Positions 1 through 11,339 are shown, numbered from the stretch's first letter. The stretch is 64,000 bases of DNA from Ancistrus triradiatus (GCA_025084515.1 JAJAGP010001646.1:1-64000); one strand, 5' to 3'. The notes: generated by a model not told the origin, from the letters alone. Made by a program: numbers and translations.

Positions 1-155
1 AATAAGTACTGCTGGTATACAGTAGTGTGAAAAAGATTTTGCCCAATTCCTGATCTCTTATTTTTTTGAATGTTTGTCACACTTAAGTGTTTCTGAACAT
101 CAAACCAATGTAAATATTAGTTAAAGACAACACAAGTAAACACAAAATGCAGTTT

Positions 156-1219
156 TTAAATGAAGGTGTTTATTATTAAAGGAGAAAAAAATCCAAACCT
201 ACATGGCACTGTGTGAAAAAGTGATTGCCCCCTAAACCTAATAACTGGTTGGGCCACCCTTAGCAGCAACAACTGCAACCAAGCGTTTGGGATAACTTGC
301 AATGAGTCTTTTAAAGCATTGTGGAGGAATTTTGGCCGCTCATATTTGCAGAATTGTTGTAATTCAGCCACACTGGAAGGTTTTCATGCATGAACGGCAT
401 GAACTTTGACTAGGGCACTCCAAAGTCTTCATTTTGTTTTGCTTCAGCCGTTCAGAGGTGGACTTGCTGGTGTGTTTTGGATCATTGTCCTGCTGAAGAA
501 CCCAAGTTCGTTTCAGCTTGAGGTCACGAACAGATGGCCAGATATTCTCCTTCAGGATTTTTGGTAGACAGCAGAATTCATAGTTCCATTTATCACAACA
601 AGTCTTCCAGGTCCTGAAGCAGCAAAACAGCCCCAGACCATCACACTACCACCACCACCATATTTTACTGTTGCTATAATGTTCTTTTTCTGAAATGCTG
701 TGTTACTTTTATGCCAGATGTAATGGGACACACACCTTCCAAGGAGTTCAACTTTTGTCTCGTCAGTCCACAGAATGTTTTCCCAAAAGTCTTTGGGATC
801 ATCAAGATGTGTTCTGGAAAAAGTTTGATGAGCTTTAATGTTCTTTTTGGTCAGCAGTGGTTTTCGTCTTCGAACTCTGCCATGCAGCCCTTTTTTGCCC
901 AGTCTCTTTCTTATGGTGGAGGCATGAAAACTGACATTAACTGAGGCAAGTGAGGCCTGCAGTTCTTTGGATGTTGTTGTGGGGTCTTTTGAGACCTCTT
1001 GGATGAGTCGTCGCTGCACTCTTGGGGTAATTTTGGTCGGCCGGCCACTCCTGGGAAGGTTCACCACTGTTCCATGTCTTCACCATTTGTGGATAATGGC
1101 TCTCACTGTGGTTCGCTTAGTCCCAAAGCTTTAGAAATAGCTTTATAACCCTTTCCAGACTGATAGATCTCAATTACTTTCTTTCTCAATTGTTCCTGAA
1201 TTTCTTTGGATCTCGGCAT
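156..1219 (-). pseudogene. Tc1 transposase, frameshifted
   Basis: The frame starts with MPRSKEIQEQ at 1219 and contains the paired-type helix-turn-helix (KVIEIYQSGKGYKAISKALG). A frameshift and stop follow near 1105. The next frame (1067-552) carries GRPTKITPR, the first catalytic Asp in WTDETKVELLG and the VMVWGCFAASGPG motif. The last third, 371-156, is in another frame and keeps the C-terminal VIPNAWLQLL motif. Tc1 transposases are DDE enzymes of about 340 residues that cut and paste at TA. The section with the second Asp is lost or out of frame, so this copy cannot be active. Confidence 0.85.
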
Positions 1220-1573
1220 GATGTGGAGATTTTAAGGATCTTTTGGTGTACTTTACTTTATCAGGCAGGTCCTATTTAAGAGATGTCCTGATTGAGAACA
1301 GGTGTGGCAATAATCAGGCCTGGGTGTGGCTAGAGACAGTGAACTCAGGTGAGGTAAACCATAGTTATGTTATTTTTTAACAGGGGGGTCAATCACTTTT
1401 TCACACAGGGCCATGTAGGTTTGGATTTTTTAAATTTAATAATAGACACCTTCATTTAAAAACTGCATTTTGCGTTTACTTGTGTTGCCTTTGACTAATA
1501 TTTAAATTGGTTTGATGTTCTGAAATACTTAGGTGTGACAAACATGCAAAAAAAAAAAAAGGAAATCAGGAAG

Positions 1574-2133
1574 TGTCACGGGTCCCCCACGTCCTCTACG
1601 TATCTGTGATACTCCTTGTTTTTGGGATCCATATCCCTTCTGACTGTCACAGCGGTTTTCTTTGTATGTTTTTGGGATCCATATCCCTTCTGACTGTCAC
1701 AGCGGTTTTCTTTGGTATGTTTCGGGATTTACGTCCTTCTGTTTTGTCACGGCGATCTGGCGGTTTATGACCGCGTTTATATATGCGTGCATGCTCGTGC
1801 TTTGAACTCTGAGCCCTATGTTCCGGTAAGCCCGCTTTGTGTAGCTTCTTGCGGTAGCCGGCGTTTGAGTTGTTCTTTGGTGTTTTTTGTTAATGCTCGG
1901 TCAGCCCGCTTTTGTATGCGTTTCTTGCAGTAGCCGGTGTTTTACGTTAGTAGTTCATGTACAGCTGTTATGCAAGTATAGCGTACGTTTGGGTTCGGGT
2001 TTGGTTTAGTTTATTCTGAGTTTGCTTATGTATGTTGGTATTTCGTGTGTGTTTGTTTCCTTTAAGTAAAGTATGGTTATCATTATTGAACCTGCGCACG
2101 TCTCCTTACCCGTTAGGCACCCCGTTCGTTACA
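1574..2133 (+). repeat. 5' LTR, lacking its promoter segment
   Basis: It begins TGTCACGGGTCCCCC and ends CGTTCGTTACA like the 3' LTR. About 115 bases present in the 3' LTR (roughly 4537-4660, including the TATATAAGG box) are replaced here by about ten bases, so this copy has no TATA box. An internal 50-base repeat (GGGATCCATATCCC...) occurs twice. Confidence 0.87.
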
Positions 2134-4103
2134 GAAGTCCCCGCCGAACTAAGGAGACGGCAGGTTATCGCGCTGCTCCGGTTTTGCCTGTGAGGGCCGA
2201 ACTGCCGAACTTTCGGCAGTGTTCGGCCTATTTGCTCCAGTTCCCTCAGTACACTGAGGATCAGCGTATGGTGTTTGTTGACTGGCGTCTCACAGGCAAA
2301 GCTTGTGACTGGGCGGCGGCCAACTGGTCCAGATTGTTTGAAAGATCTTATGACCAGCTCATTAGCGAGCTGTGGGACCAGTTTAGTCCTTATGACAACT
2401 CTGACCCGGAGTTTGTCACCTGCCCTGTCCGGTCTGCGTTGGCTGGTTGTGTGCTGGATCCTCAGCTTGCCAGCAGCCGGACCAAATTAGTCAAGCGTTG
2501 GCAAACGCATGTAAGTCCAGACGTTACCCACACCAGTTCCGTGTTTGATCCTCTGGTTGTGGATGTTTGTGACTCAGACCACACCAGTTCCGTGTTTGAC
2601 TCTCTGGTTGTGGATGTTTGTACTTCAGACCACACCAGTTTCGTGTTTGATCCTCTGGTTGTGGGTGTTTGTAACTCGAACCACACTAGTTCAGTGTTTG
2701 ATCCGCTAGTTGTGGATAGTTGTAATTCGGACCACACTAGTTCCGCGTTTGATCCGCTAGTCGTGGATATTTGTGACTCGAACCACACTAGTTCCGTGTT
2801 TGATCTGCTAGTTGTGGTTAGTTGTAATTCGGACCACACTAGTTCCGCGTTTGATCCGCTAGTCGTGGATATTTGTGACTCGAACCACACTAGTTCAGTG
2901 TTTGATCCGCTAGTCGTGGATACTTGTATTTCAGACCACACCAGTTCCGTGTTTGATCCTCTGGTTGTGGATGTTTGTGACTCGAACCACACTAGTTCCG
3001 TGTTTGATCCGCTAGTTGTGGATAGTTGCAATTCGGACCACACTAGTTCCGCGTTTGATCCGCTAGTCGTGGATACTTGTATTTCAGACCACACCAGTTC
3101 CGTGTTTGATCCTCTGATTGTGGATGTTTGTAACTCGAACCACACTAGTTCCGTGTTTGATCCGCTAGTTGTGGACAGTTGTAATTCGGACCACACTAGT
3201 TTCGTGTATGATCCTCTAGTTGTGGGTAGTTGCGATTCAGACCACACTAGTTTCGTGTATGATCCTCTAGTTGTGAATAGTTGTGTTCCCGGCCACCCTA
3301 GTTCTGTGGTTGAGCTTATGGCGTCTCATTATGGTGGGGTGGAACTCGCTGGTGATGTGCCAACTCCAGCACCTTGGACACTCGTGCCAACGCCAGCACC
3401 TCGGACACTCGTGCCAACTCCAGCACCTCGGACACTCGTGCCAACTCCAGCACCTCGGACATTCGTGCCAACTCCAGCACCTCGGACATTCGTGCCAACT
3501 CCAGCACCACGAGTTCCAGTGCCAGCGCCGAGGGCGTCTGCAGTTCCAGTGCCAGCGCCGAGGGCGTCTGCGGTTCCAGTGCCAGAGCCGAGGGCATCTG
3601 CAGTTCCAGTGCCAGCGCCGAGGGCGTCTGCAGTTCCAGTGCCAGCGGATCCTGCGGCTGTGTCGAGGGCGTCAGCGATCCTCGACTGTGTTGTAGGGCG
3701 TCTGCAGATCCTGGCTGTCTGTTTCGGTGGCATCAGTGATCCCCTGCGGCTGTGGTCGGTGTCTTCAGCGGACCTGCGGCTGTGTCCGGTGGCGTCAGCG
3801 GTCCTGGCGGCTGTGTCGGTGTCGCAGGGATGCCTGCGGCTGTGTCGGTGGCGTCAGCGGACTTGGCGGCTGTGTCGGTGGCGTCAGCGGATCCTGGCTT
3901 TGGTCGGTGGCGTCAGCGATCCTGCGGCTGTGTCGGTTGCGTCAGCCGGATCCTGCCGGCTGTGTCGGGTGGCGTCATCGATCCTGCGGCTATGGTCGGT
4001 GTGCGTCAGCGTATCCGGGGCGCTGTTCGAGGGCGTCAGCGGATCGAGCGGTCTCGAAGGGGGCGTCAGCGGATCTGCGGACCGTGTCGGTGGCGACAGC
4101 TGA
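2073..4103 (+). CDS. gag-like protein fused to tandem repeats (676 codons)
   Basis: The first 20 codons lie inside the LTR. Residues about 45-150 look like a retrotransposon capsid fragment: QFPQYTEDQRMVFVDWRLTGK, then CDWAAANWSRLFERSYDQL and LWDQFSPY. After that come 15 units of a 17-residue repeat (HTSSVFDPLVVDVCDSD type), then VPTPAPRTL units, then VPVPAPRASA units, then Val/Ser/Arg-rich sequence. The natural C-terminus is probably in another frame, open from 3727 to 4449 and ending PERKPPDVVVRPG, so a frameshift within the fourth array is likely. A later Met at 2268 could also start translation. No zinc knuckle or enzyme domain is visible. Whether any protein is made is unknown. Confidence 0.5.
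   Translation: MVIIIEPAHVSLPVRHPVRYRSPRRTKETAGYRAAPVLPVRAELPNFRQCSAYLLQFPQYTEDQRMVFVDWRLTGKACDWAAANWSRLFERSYDQLISELWDQFSPYDNSDPEFVTCPVRSALAGCVLDPQLASSRTKLVKRWQTHVSPDVTHTSSVFDPLVVDVCDSDHTSSVFDSLVVDVCTSDHTSFVFDPLVVGVCNSNHTSSVFDPLVVDSCNSDHTSSAFDPLVVDICDSNHTSSVFDLLVVVSCNSDHTSSAFDPLVVDICDSNHTSSVFDPLVVDTCISDHTSSVFDPLVVDVCDSNHTSSVFDPLVVDSCNSDHTSSAFDPLVVDTCISDHTSSVFDPLIVDVCNSNHTSSVFDPLVVDSCNSDHTSFVYDPLVVGSCDSDHTSFVYDPLVVNSCVPGHPSSVVELMASHYGGVELAGDVPTPAPWTLVPTPAPRTLVPTPAPRTLVPTPAPRTFVPTPAPRTFVPTPAPRVPVPAPRASAVPVPAPRASAVPVPEPRASAVPVPAPRASAVPVPADPAAVSRASAILDCVVGRLQILAVCFGGISDPLRLWSVSSADLRLCPVASAVLAAVSVSQGCLRLCRWRQRTWRLCRWRQRILALVGGVSDPAAVSVASAGSCRLCRVASSILRLWSVCVSVSGALFEGVSGSSGLEGGVSGSADRVGGDS
2529..3293 (+). 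repeat. 51-bp tandem repeat, 15 units
   Basis: Units encode HTSSVFDPLVVDVCDSD and variants. Higher-order pairs are visible (for example the SAFDPLVVDICDSN unit recurs), which points to recent copying within the array. Confidence 0.9.
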
Positions 4104-4335
4104 TCCGGTGGACGTGCCGAGGGCGACAGCTGATCCGGTAGACGTGCCGAGGGCGACAGCTGCTCCAGGGGCCTTGCCAGAGGCCTTGCGTCCGTCAGAG
4201 GCCCTGCCAGGGGCCGTCCATCTTCCAGAGGCCCTGCCAGGGGCCGTCCGTCTTCCAGAGGCCCTGCCAGGGGCCATCCGTCTTCCAGAGGCCCTGCCAG
4301 GAGCCGTCCGTCCGCCAGAGGCCTCGCCAGGGGCT
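3357..4335 (+). repeat. four further minisatellite arrays (27-30 bp units)
   Basis: In order: 27-bp units coding VPTPAPRTL (3357-3510), 30-bp units coding VPVPAPRASA (3510-3646), a degenerate 30-bp GCGGCTGTGTCGGTGGCGTC array (about 3650-4080), a short GGCGACAGCTGATCC repeat (about 4085-4165), and a 30-bp GCCCTGCCAGGGGCCGTCC array (about 4186-4335). Confidence 0.85.
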
Positions 4336-4503
4336 GTGAGTTCGTCTGGGGCCTCCCTAAAGGGGGCCCAGCCCTGTTTGGTGCCCGAAAGGGTACCTCG
4401 GAAGCGTCCGGAGAGGAAGCCTCCCGATGTTGTGGTGCGCCCTGGTTGAGGAGGGCGTTTAAAGGTGCCCTGGCTCCATCTCGGGCACTGTGGGGGGGGA
4501 GTA

Positions 4504-5177
4504 TGTCACGGGTCCCCCACGTCCTCTACGTATCCATGCTCCTCCTGGCCGCCGGTTGGCAAAGCAGTGGAGGGAGAAGCCAGGACGTTTACCGTTATGA
4601 CTTTCAGCTGTTAGCCACGGTATATAAGGAGCGTCCTGGCTTTCCCTCGGCGCGGGGACTTGTTTTTGGGATCCATATCCCTTCTGACTGTCACAGCGGT
4701 TTTCTTTGTATGTTTTTGGGATCCATATCCCTTCTGACTGTCACAGCGGTTTTCTTTGGTATGTTTCGGGATTTACGTCCTTCTGTTTTGTCATGGCGAT
4801 CTGGCGGTTTATGACCGCGTTTATATATGCGTGCATGCTCGTGCTTTGAACTCTGAGCCCTATGTTCCGGTAAGCCCGCTTTGTGTAGCTTCTTGCGGTA
4901 GCCGGCGTTTGAGTTGTTCTTTGGTGTTTTTTGTTAATGCTCGGTCAGCCCGCTTTTTTATGTGTTTCTTGCGGTAGCCGGTGTTTTACGTTAGTAGTTC
5001 ATGTACAGCTGTTATGCAAGTATAGCGTACGTTTGGGTTCGGGTTTGGTTTAGTTTATTCTGAGTTTGCTTATGTATGTTGGTATTTCGTGTGTGTTTGT
5101 TTCCTTTAAGTAAAGTATGGTTATCATTATTGAACCTGCGCACGTCTCCTTGCCCGTTAGGCACCCCGTTCGTTACA
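4504..5177 (+). repeat. 3' LTR, full length
   Basis: The 674-base repeat carries TATATAAGG at 4621-4629 and an AGTAAAG-type polyadenylation candidate near 5109. It ends CGTTACA, immediately before the target duplication. Confidence 0.87.
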
Positions 5178-5208
5178 GGAAGGGGGCAAAGACATTTTCA
5201 CACTACTA

Positions 5209-6465
5209 TAGTTATATCAACAAACACAACAAGAACAGAATAAAGATGTAAATTGGGTGCCAGTAAGGATATATTTGTGGATGATTGTTAGCTAAACTTA
5301 TAGTTTAGAGATATCTAAAAGGTGAGGATATAAAGCCTGAAATTCCACACAGGCAATGCAATAGAGGAGAAAATGCATTTTTAACGAAGTTGCTAGTCTT
5401 TATTGAGACAATGCGTTGGCTCTGACGCAACAGCACCCTCATTCCTGACTTCTGTCCGTCTTTTTTGGCTTTGTAATCCAAATGGTGTTTTATCTCAAAG
5501 CAAGCACGCTGTTCAAATGTGTTCTCAAATAGAGAGCTTAATTAATGTACATGTTTAATCATCTCCTTACACATGTTGGGGTCATTCTGCATTGTTCCTT
5601 GCCACCGAGCAATCCCTCATTTTCACCATCCAGTAATGAAACAGCTAAGCAGCTGACTTCCATCCTGAACAAATTCAGTTCCCTGTGCCTTTGCATTTCC
5701 TCTGAACACTTTATGATTCTTTTCATGCCATTCATATTCTAGGTAAGGAGGTTCAAAAGCGAGATGCATGTTCAAAGGATGAAGCCAAGGCTGTTGGATG
5801 TACCAAAAACAAATTATGATATCGCATTAAAAAGCATTAAAAGCACAAAAAATCTGTCTGAGACATAGACTGTTGTAGCTATACTAAACATGTAAAACTT
5901 AATATTAATTAAATTATGAAATATTTATGTTGAAGAGTATTTTAAAGCAGCATTAGTATTTAAATGTAATTGGAAGTGGTTTGATTTCCTGATCATCAAA
6001 CTGCCTGCAGCTATTTAACCTGCATGTTTATTATTTGCTGTTTAATTGAATGATGGTTAATTTACACTAACTTTATTATACAAATTGGTACTTATGAGCA
6101 GTTTGTACTGCTGAGTGCTTGCATATTGGCTCGTAGAAGCCTGGGCATTTTGTAGCGCAATATAGACCATGTGACCTGATTTTTTTTTTCTATTTACACA
6201 CAATATATCAACACACCACACAAAATTTCAGTTTCTCTGTAGTCTATTAAAATCAAACAATGTAAGCCAGAGTGTTCCACAAAAGTTAGTCACGTTAGTT
6301 ACAATTCTCTGAAAAACGGTACATCCTGATCACACCGGCATAATCACAGACCTCTAAGGGTTAAATACAATACATTGTTATTATGGTTTTAACTTCACTT
6401 ATTTGATTAACATAAATCAGTTTGATATCACTGAGATGAAATATCAAAACACTTACTTATTGGTG
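5209..6465. other. unassigned intronic sequence
   Basis: AT-rich sequence beyond the last visible rbfox1 exon. No coding, tRNA or mobile signature was recognised. The stretch 5383-5480 is less AT-rich and could be conserved noncoding DNA. Confidence 0.4.
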
Positions 6466-6597
6466 AACTCCGAGCACTAGCATAGCTGCTAAGCTAACTG
6501 CAGCCTGTGTTCTGGAGTATTCAATTCGTATTTTGCTTTCGTTTGCCTCTTATAAACTAAACCTGTGTCTGTATATATATGTGTGTGTGTGTGTGTA

Positions 6598-6677
<80 letters not shown>

Positions 6678-6748
6678 TAAATACATATATACACACACAC
6701 ATATATATACACACACAGGTTTAGTTTATAAGAGCCATACACATATAT

Positions 6749-6809
<61 letters not shown>

Positions 6810-7045
6810 GGTTTAGTTTATAAGAGCCAACCAAAAGCAAAATACGAATTGAATACTCCAGAACACAGGCTGCAGTTAGCTTAGCAGCTATGTTAGTGCT
6901 CGGAGTTGAGTTTTGTTGTTACTTTTCACTTTCAATCCATTAGTCACTAAATTACATAAGGTTTTCAACACTTTATTATAAAATAAGCTTTGTGTTAATG
7001 ACTTTGACCAACTGCAGGTTAATGTAAATGGTTTAAACATTAACT
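6466..7045. repeat. fold-back repeat with microsatellite loop
   Basis: The left arm (6466-6571) and right arm (6803-6907) are near-perfect reverse complements of about 105 bases, separated by TG/TA/CA microsatellite containing a third partial copy (6718-6736). The sequence right of the palindrome (6908-7045) is a minus-strand copy of the dispersed repeat also seen at 57900-58440 and 49590-50250. Confidence 0.8.
6572..6802. repeat. compound (TG)n(TA)n(CA)n microsatellite
   Basis: Pure dinucleotide runs form the loop between the two palindrome arms. All open frames here are artefacts of the repeats. Confidence 0.95.
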
Positions 7046-7111
7046 TACTTACTGTATCATCACTTATAACTTGTCGTTTTTGATCACCGACAGACAAAAC
7101 TGTGATCATTG

Positions 7112-8236
7112 AAACAAAAACTGAGTACACCTGTGATTTACAGTTAGCCTACTTGCATGAACATGGTTATGAAATGACCTGTGAACATCAGAATTTTCTC
7201 AAATCTGGTCATAAAAGCTGTGTCTATCTGCATGTCTGCATCATGGCTCCACAATGTAAAAAAATCTGATTGTTAGACTTCACCAAGATGGAACAGGATA
7301 CAGGAAGATCGGTGACCAACTGAAAATCAGTCGAAACACAGTTGCAACAGTACTCAGGAGGTATAGAAAGAACCATTGATCAGAGCCACAGTGACCATCC
7401 TCCTGAAATGTCGACACGGACAGTGCACTACATGCACAATCTAGATCTGAAAAACAGACGGGCAAGTGCTTCAGACTTGGCACAGGGGTTATCAATGGAA
7501 ACTGAAATTTCTGTTACAGCTCAGAAGGTGGGACAGACATTGCATAACACCAACCTCTGTGGATGGTGTTCAAGAAAAAACTCTTCTTAAACTCTTCTAA
7601 AGAACATCAAAATAAGTCTGATAAATATTGGGAGCACATTCTTTGGTCAAATGAGACCAAGATAAATGTGTTCGGCTCAGATGTGGTCCAGCATGTTTGG
7701 CGTGAACCTGGCCAGGACTACCATAGTGAATGCATAGCCCCGACAGTGAAGCACGGAGGTAGGAGTGTGATGATATGGGGCTGCATGAATGCAAAAGGTG
7801 TTGGGGACATTACATTTATAGATGGCACCATGAATGCCTGTGCATATACCAAAATACTGTCTGACAAGATGACTCCCAGTCTCCAGAGGCTTGGCAGAAG
7901 AGGAATGATAATGATCCAAAACCCACTGCCAAAATCATGAAAGAGTTTCTAAAGAAGGAAAAGGTAAAAACTATGACCTGGCCAAGTGTGTCGGCTGACT
8001 TGAATCCAATAGAACACCTTTGGGGCATTGTTAAGGGAAAGATAGAGCAACACAACCCCTCCAGCAAAGAGCAGCTGAAAATATAATCTCTGAAGAATGG
8101 CAGAACATCTCTCCAGAGTTTTGTTCAACACGCTGAGGAGGATTGAGTCTGTCATCGAAAATAAAGGTGGACACACTAAGTATTGAAAAAATAAAAGATT
8201 TGAATCTCAGTAATGAAAGGTGTACTGACTTTGTTG
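7112..8236 (+). mobile_element. Tc1-like transposon relic
   Basis: Short inverted ends (a GAGTACACC-type motif near 7113 and its inverse near 8220) bracket a broken plus-strand transposase. The frame from 7563 holds WEHILWSNETKINVFG, where the first catalytic Asp is replaced by Asn, then VKHGGRSVMIWGCMNAKG. Further on, DLNPIEHLWGIVKGK carries the final Glu. Several stops interrupt it. Confidence 0.8.
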
Positions 8237-10158
8237 CATTAAGTTCATAGTGAGGGGCCTGTTTTTTAATGTAGTAAATCAAAACTGTTAGTTTTTAATG
8301 TTACGTAAGAGGAAATACCCAACTTAGAAGTAATAAAAATTAATGTATGGTGATACAATTTTGAATTATTTGACATTTAAGTGATATTGCACAGGGGTTA
8401 CATTTTGACAGTTATATGCAGGGACATCAATAACATTATAGGCGTGTTGAAATATATAGGGATGGGTGGCAATCGCTGCACAAAGATACAAACAGGAGCT
8501 ATAGCAGACAAGTCAAAGAATAATAAAGACCACAGTTTCTTTTCTTTCTGATGTGTAAAAAGAAGTCAAATGTATGATGTGCATGTGTCTGCAAAATACA
8601 GCTAAAAGAACATTGATGTGCTTTACTTATAAATACAAATTACAGTCATGCCCTGAGCTGCCAGATAAACTCTGTATACTTCACCCCAACACCCCCACTC
8701 CCAAAAAGGCAACTCCCTCAATCCATGTTACTGACTCACCTCCTGATCTAAATGACTACAGACACCCTCATGACGATGCATGACGATTACATTAAAAAAA
8801 CACTACAGAATGGGACACATTTTTTGTTCATTTTGCTTCCTAGGTGAGCAAATGAAGCGGGAGTTTAATACAGGCAAGTCAAGGTCATATTCTATTTTTA
8901 GCCCTCAACCAAGCAATACCATTCAAGCCATGTTCCAGCATTGGGCTAAATAATGACACATTAATTACACACCAATTATAATTAAGATGGGACAATATGG
9001 AGGTTTGTTAAATCGCCCCCTTGCTGTAATGGGATGTTCAAAAAAGGTTGAACGCAAGACGAAACTGATTTATTTTAAGCTATTTTGCTATTAAAGGATC
9101 ACACACTTAATTAGGCAAACGACTGTCTGTAGGAATTGAAATTATTGAATTTAATTTATAAAACCATATTTCAGCCTCATGAAGCCCTGCAAAAGAGAGA
9201 TATTTTAGGCTTGCCCTTGCATTTGATTTCCTTTTAAAATCTATATGCTCAGAAGGAATGGAACTAAATTAGTTTAGTACCTTAATGTAAAGGAACATGG
9301 TTAATGTATATTACTATTTTTTTCCTTTTGACATTACATTTGCATTGCTCATAGATTGGGTAACAAAATGTTTCCTGTACAGTACCTTTTTATATCAGTA
9401 ACTACAACAATTTATAATTATCTCAATTCATACTATTCATAGCAAAAAAAAAAAAAAAAGAAAAGAAAAAACAAATGCATTTCCTCTGTGCTTGTGCCCC
9501 AAGTCTGTGTGTCTGTGAATGAAACTGAAACCCCAAGGTCTGGATCCCTTCTCGATCCCACTGTTTTCACAGATGCATGCTGGGTTAGCAACGGAACTTA
9601 CAAGCCCCCTGCTGGTGGGCTGCTGGTGGGGTGACAAATACAGGCCTATGCCAAGTCTGAATCCATGCCAAAGTGCTTGCCAAAAAGCCTTTAGATATAG
9701 TTAGGTTCTAAATATCAACTCTATTGTCAGGTGATTTCCTAAAACTTCCAACTAAGACTGAATATAAACATCATTTATTTTAACTCCTGCTGCTCCTAAA
9801 AGTTTAAGTCATGTTCTTGTGAGGTCTGTATTCCTCTAATTGGGCCTCAAAGAACTGTTTTTTTCTCACATTTTGATTTTATAATAATAAAAACAGCATT
9901 TAAATTGTAAGCAGATTGTCAGTAAATTACAAAGCCTAAACAAATAAATACATTAATTTATAATTGGACTTTGCTGCCATTTTCAAGAAAGGAAAGGAAA
10001 AGTGTTGTAGTTTTATGCAGTTAAGGAAGGTAATCGCTTTGTTAGTAATTTCTAAAAGTTGTTGCTTTTGTTCCTGTATGATTTCCAGGTAGGATTTGGA
10101 TAAAAAAATACTTTTTTAAATGATTTGCTGGTTTTTCTGAATATATGTCAGACAGTGC
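8237..10158. other. unassigned intronic sequence
   Basis: AT-rich with a poly-A run at 9443-9458. A slightly GC-richer patch at 9530-9640 contains no coding match. I see nothing definite. Confidence 0.4.
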
Positions 10159-11330
10159 TCATAACGACAAATACAGTCCAAAATGAATAAAGCCAACCAG
10201 GATAATCAGGATGAGAGGTGGCCAAGGTGTGTTCTCTTGGAGTATCACAAATGAACTGGCCAGGACTGGAGCAGAAATCAGGTCTTGCATAAGCTTGCAG
10301 GCAATCGGGGTTGTGGAGCAGCAGGTGTAAAGGGTGGAGCTGGACAGCACAATGGAATGGTCACTGGAGTGAACTGGTTTAGCTGGGAGATGTGGAAGGA
10401 AGGGTGGATCTTCATATTATTAGGGAGTCTGAGTCTGACAGCTGTTGGGTTCATGAACTTGCTGATGAGGAAGGGGACAAAATAATGAGCAAAATAAGAG
10501 CATTTATTGGCATCACAAGTCCAAAGCAGGGTAATATGTGTCTTATTCCACAACTGCTTGCTTTTCCGGATGTGGTTTACTGAGAGAAAAGCCAGGTCAA
10601 CTTCCTGTTTGGGGACAAAGTGTAGGCTGGTAGCTTAGAAAGGTTTCAAACATGGACAGATGAGTAGCTGGACAGGTTAAGGAATTATGGAAGTACTCAA
10701 AATCATGCCAAGCATGTGCTCCAGGTGGTGAGGTTCATGACAGCTATGCAGCATAGGGTTGACTCCATATCCTGATTGGTGCATTCTGCCTGGCCATTAT
10801 TCTGAGAGTGGAGCTCAGCAGAAAGACTGGCTGAAGCCTCTAAAGCTTTGCAGAAAGCCTGATAAATGTGAGAGATGCATTGGTGTCCTCGATTTGAGAC
10901 AATGTCAAGGGGATGCCATGAATTTTGATCACATCATTAACCAGAAACTCAGCTGTTCAAGTGAAGTGAGCAGCCTTAAAAATCTATCAAATTCAGGATG
11001 GCTGTAATACCTTTCGAGACAGGGAGACCAGTGACAAAGTCCAGAGCAACGCAGGAACATGGTCTTCCAGGGATAGGTAAATGGATGAGTACACTTGCTG
11101 GGGACTGATGAGAGGCTTTGCCTCAGTACAGAAAGAACACGTTGCCATAAATTCTTTAGTGTCAGCATCCATTTTGGACCACCAGAAACGTCTCTTTGGA
11201 AGAGACAGGGTGCAATTGACCCCTGGATGACAGACAAAGTGATAAGCCTTGGTTGCATGATTCAGGCAATCAGAGTTGAGGACTAGCAGGTGACAAGGGT
11301 GGAGATGGACAGCAGAATGGAAGCAAGTCA
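10159..11330 (-). mobile_element. Ty3/gypsy pol remnant (integrase part)
   Basis: Minus-strand frames contain the integrase N-terminal zinc region and beginning of the core: FWWSKMDADTKEFMATCSFC, then SGLCHWSPC corresponding to the DFVTGLP motif in a shifted frame. Near the other end is MKIHPSFHISQLNQFTP, the conserved motif following the integrase core. Frameshifts are many and flanking LTRs were not identified. A CA microsatellite (11341-11382) sits at its upstream edge. Confidence 0.75.
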
Positions 11331-11339
11331 TGCTCAGAT

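Larger units (their letters stand above)
1574..5177 (+). mobile_element. short non-autonomous LTR retroelement with gag-like and minisatellite interior
   Basis: Both ends are TG...CA, flanked by the 5-bp duplication GGAAG (1569-1573 and 5178-5182), which restores the interrupted Tc1 repeat when removed. Two LTRs share nearly all sequence; the 5' copy is 560 bases, the 3' copy 674. The 2370-base interior has a gag-like stretch and five different tandem arrays and no protease, reverse transcriptase or integrase. A purine run (4489-4500, GTGGGGGGGGA) precedes the 3' LTR as a polypurine tract. I see no clear tRNA primer-binding site after the 5' LTR. It must have moved with enzymes from another element, most likely Ty3/gypsy-type. 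Confidence 0.87.
20..5208 (-). mobile_element. Tc1-like transposon, split by a nested LTR element
   Basis: The left end begins CAGTAGTGTGAAAAAG after a TA (18-19), and the right end is its inverted copy finishing before TA at 5209-5210. The inverted repeats are long: they continue through the CACAGTG/CCATGTAGG segments at about 205-230 and 1390-1425. Without the insertion at 1574-5177 the element is about 1.58 kb, the normal size for Tc1. The transposase lies on the minus strand. Confidence 0.88.

Noticed and set aside
2462..3247. 261-codon minus-strand frame
   Set aside because: It is the reverse of the 51-bp tandem array; the plus-strand frame continues from a gag-like segment and is the better reading.
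4446..4977. Frames inside the 3' LTR
   Set aside because: The same segments recur in the 5' LTR and look like LTR promoter sequence, not protein.
6489..6816. Several overlapping open frames on both strands
   Set aside because: They are translations of the TG/TA/CA microsatellite and palindrome arms, with IYIYIY or THTHTH repeats only.
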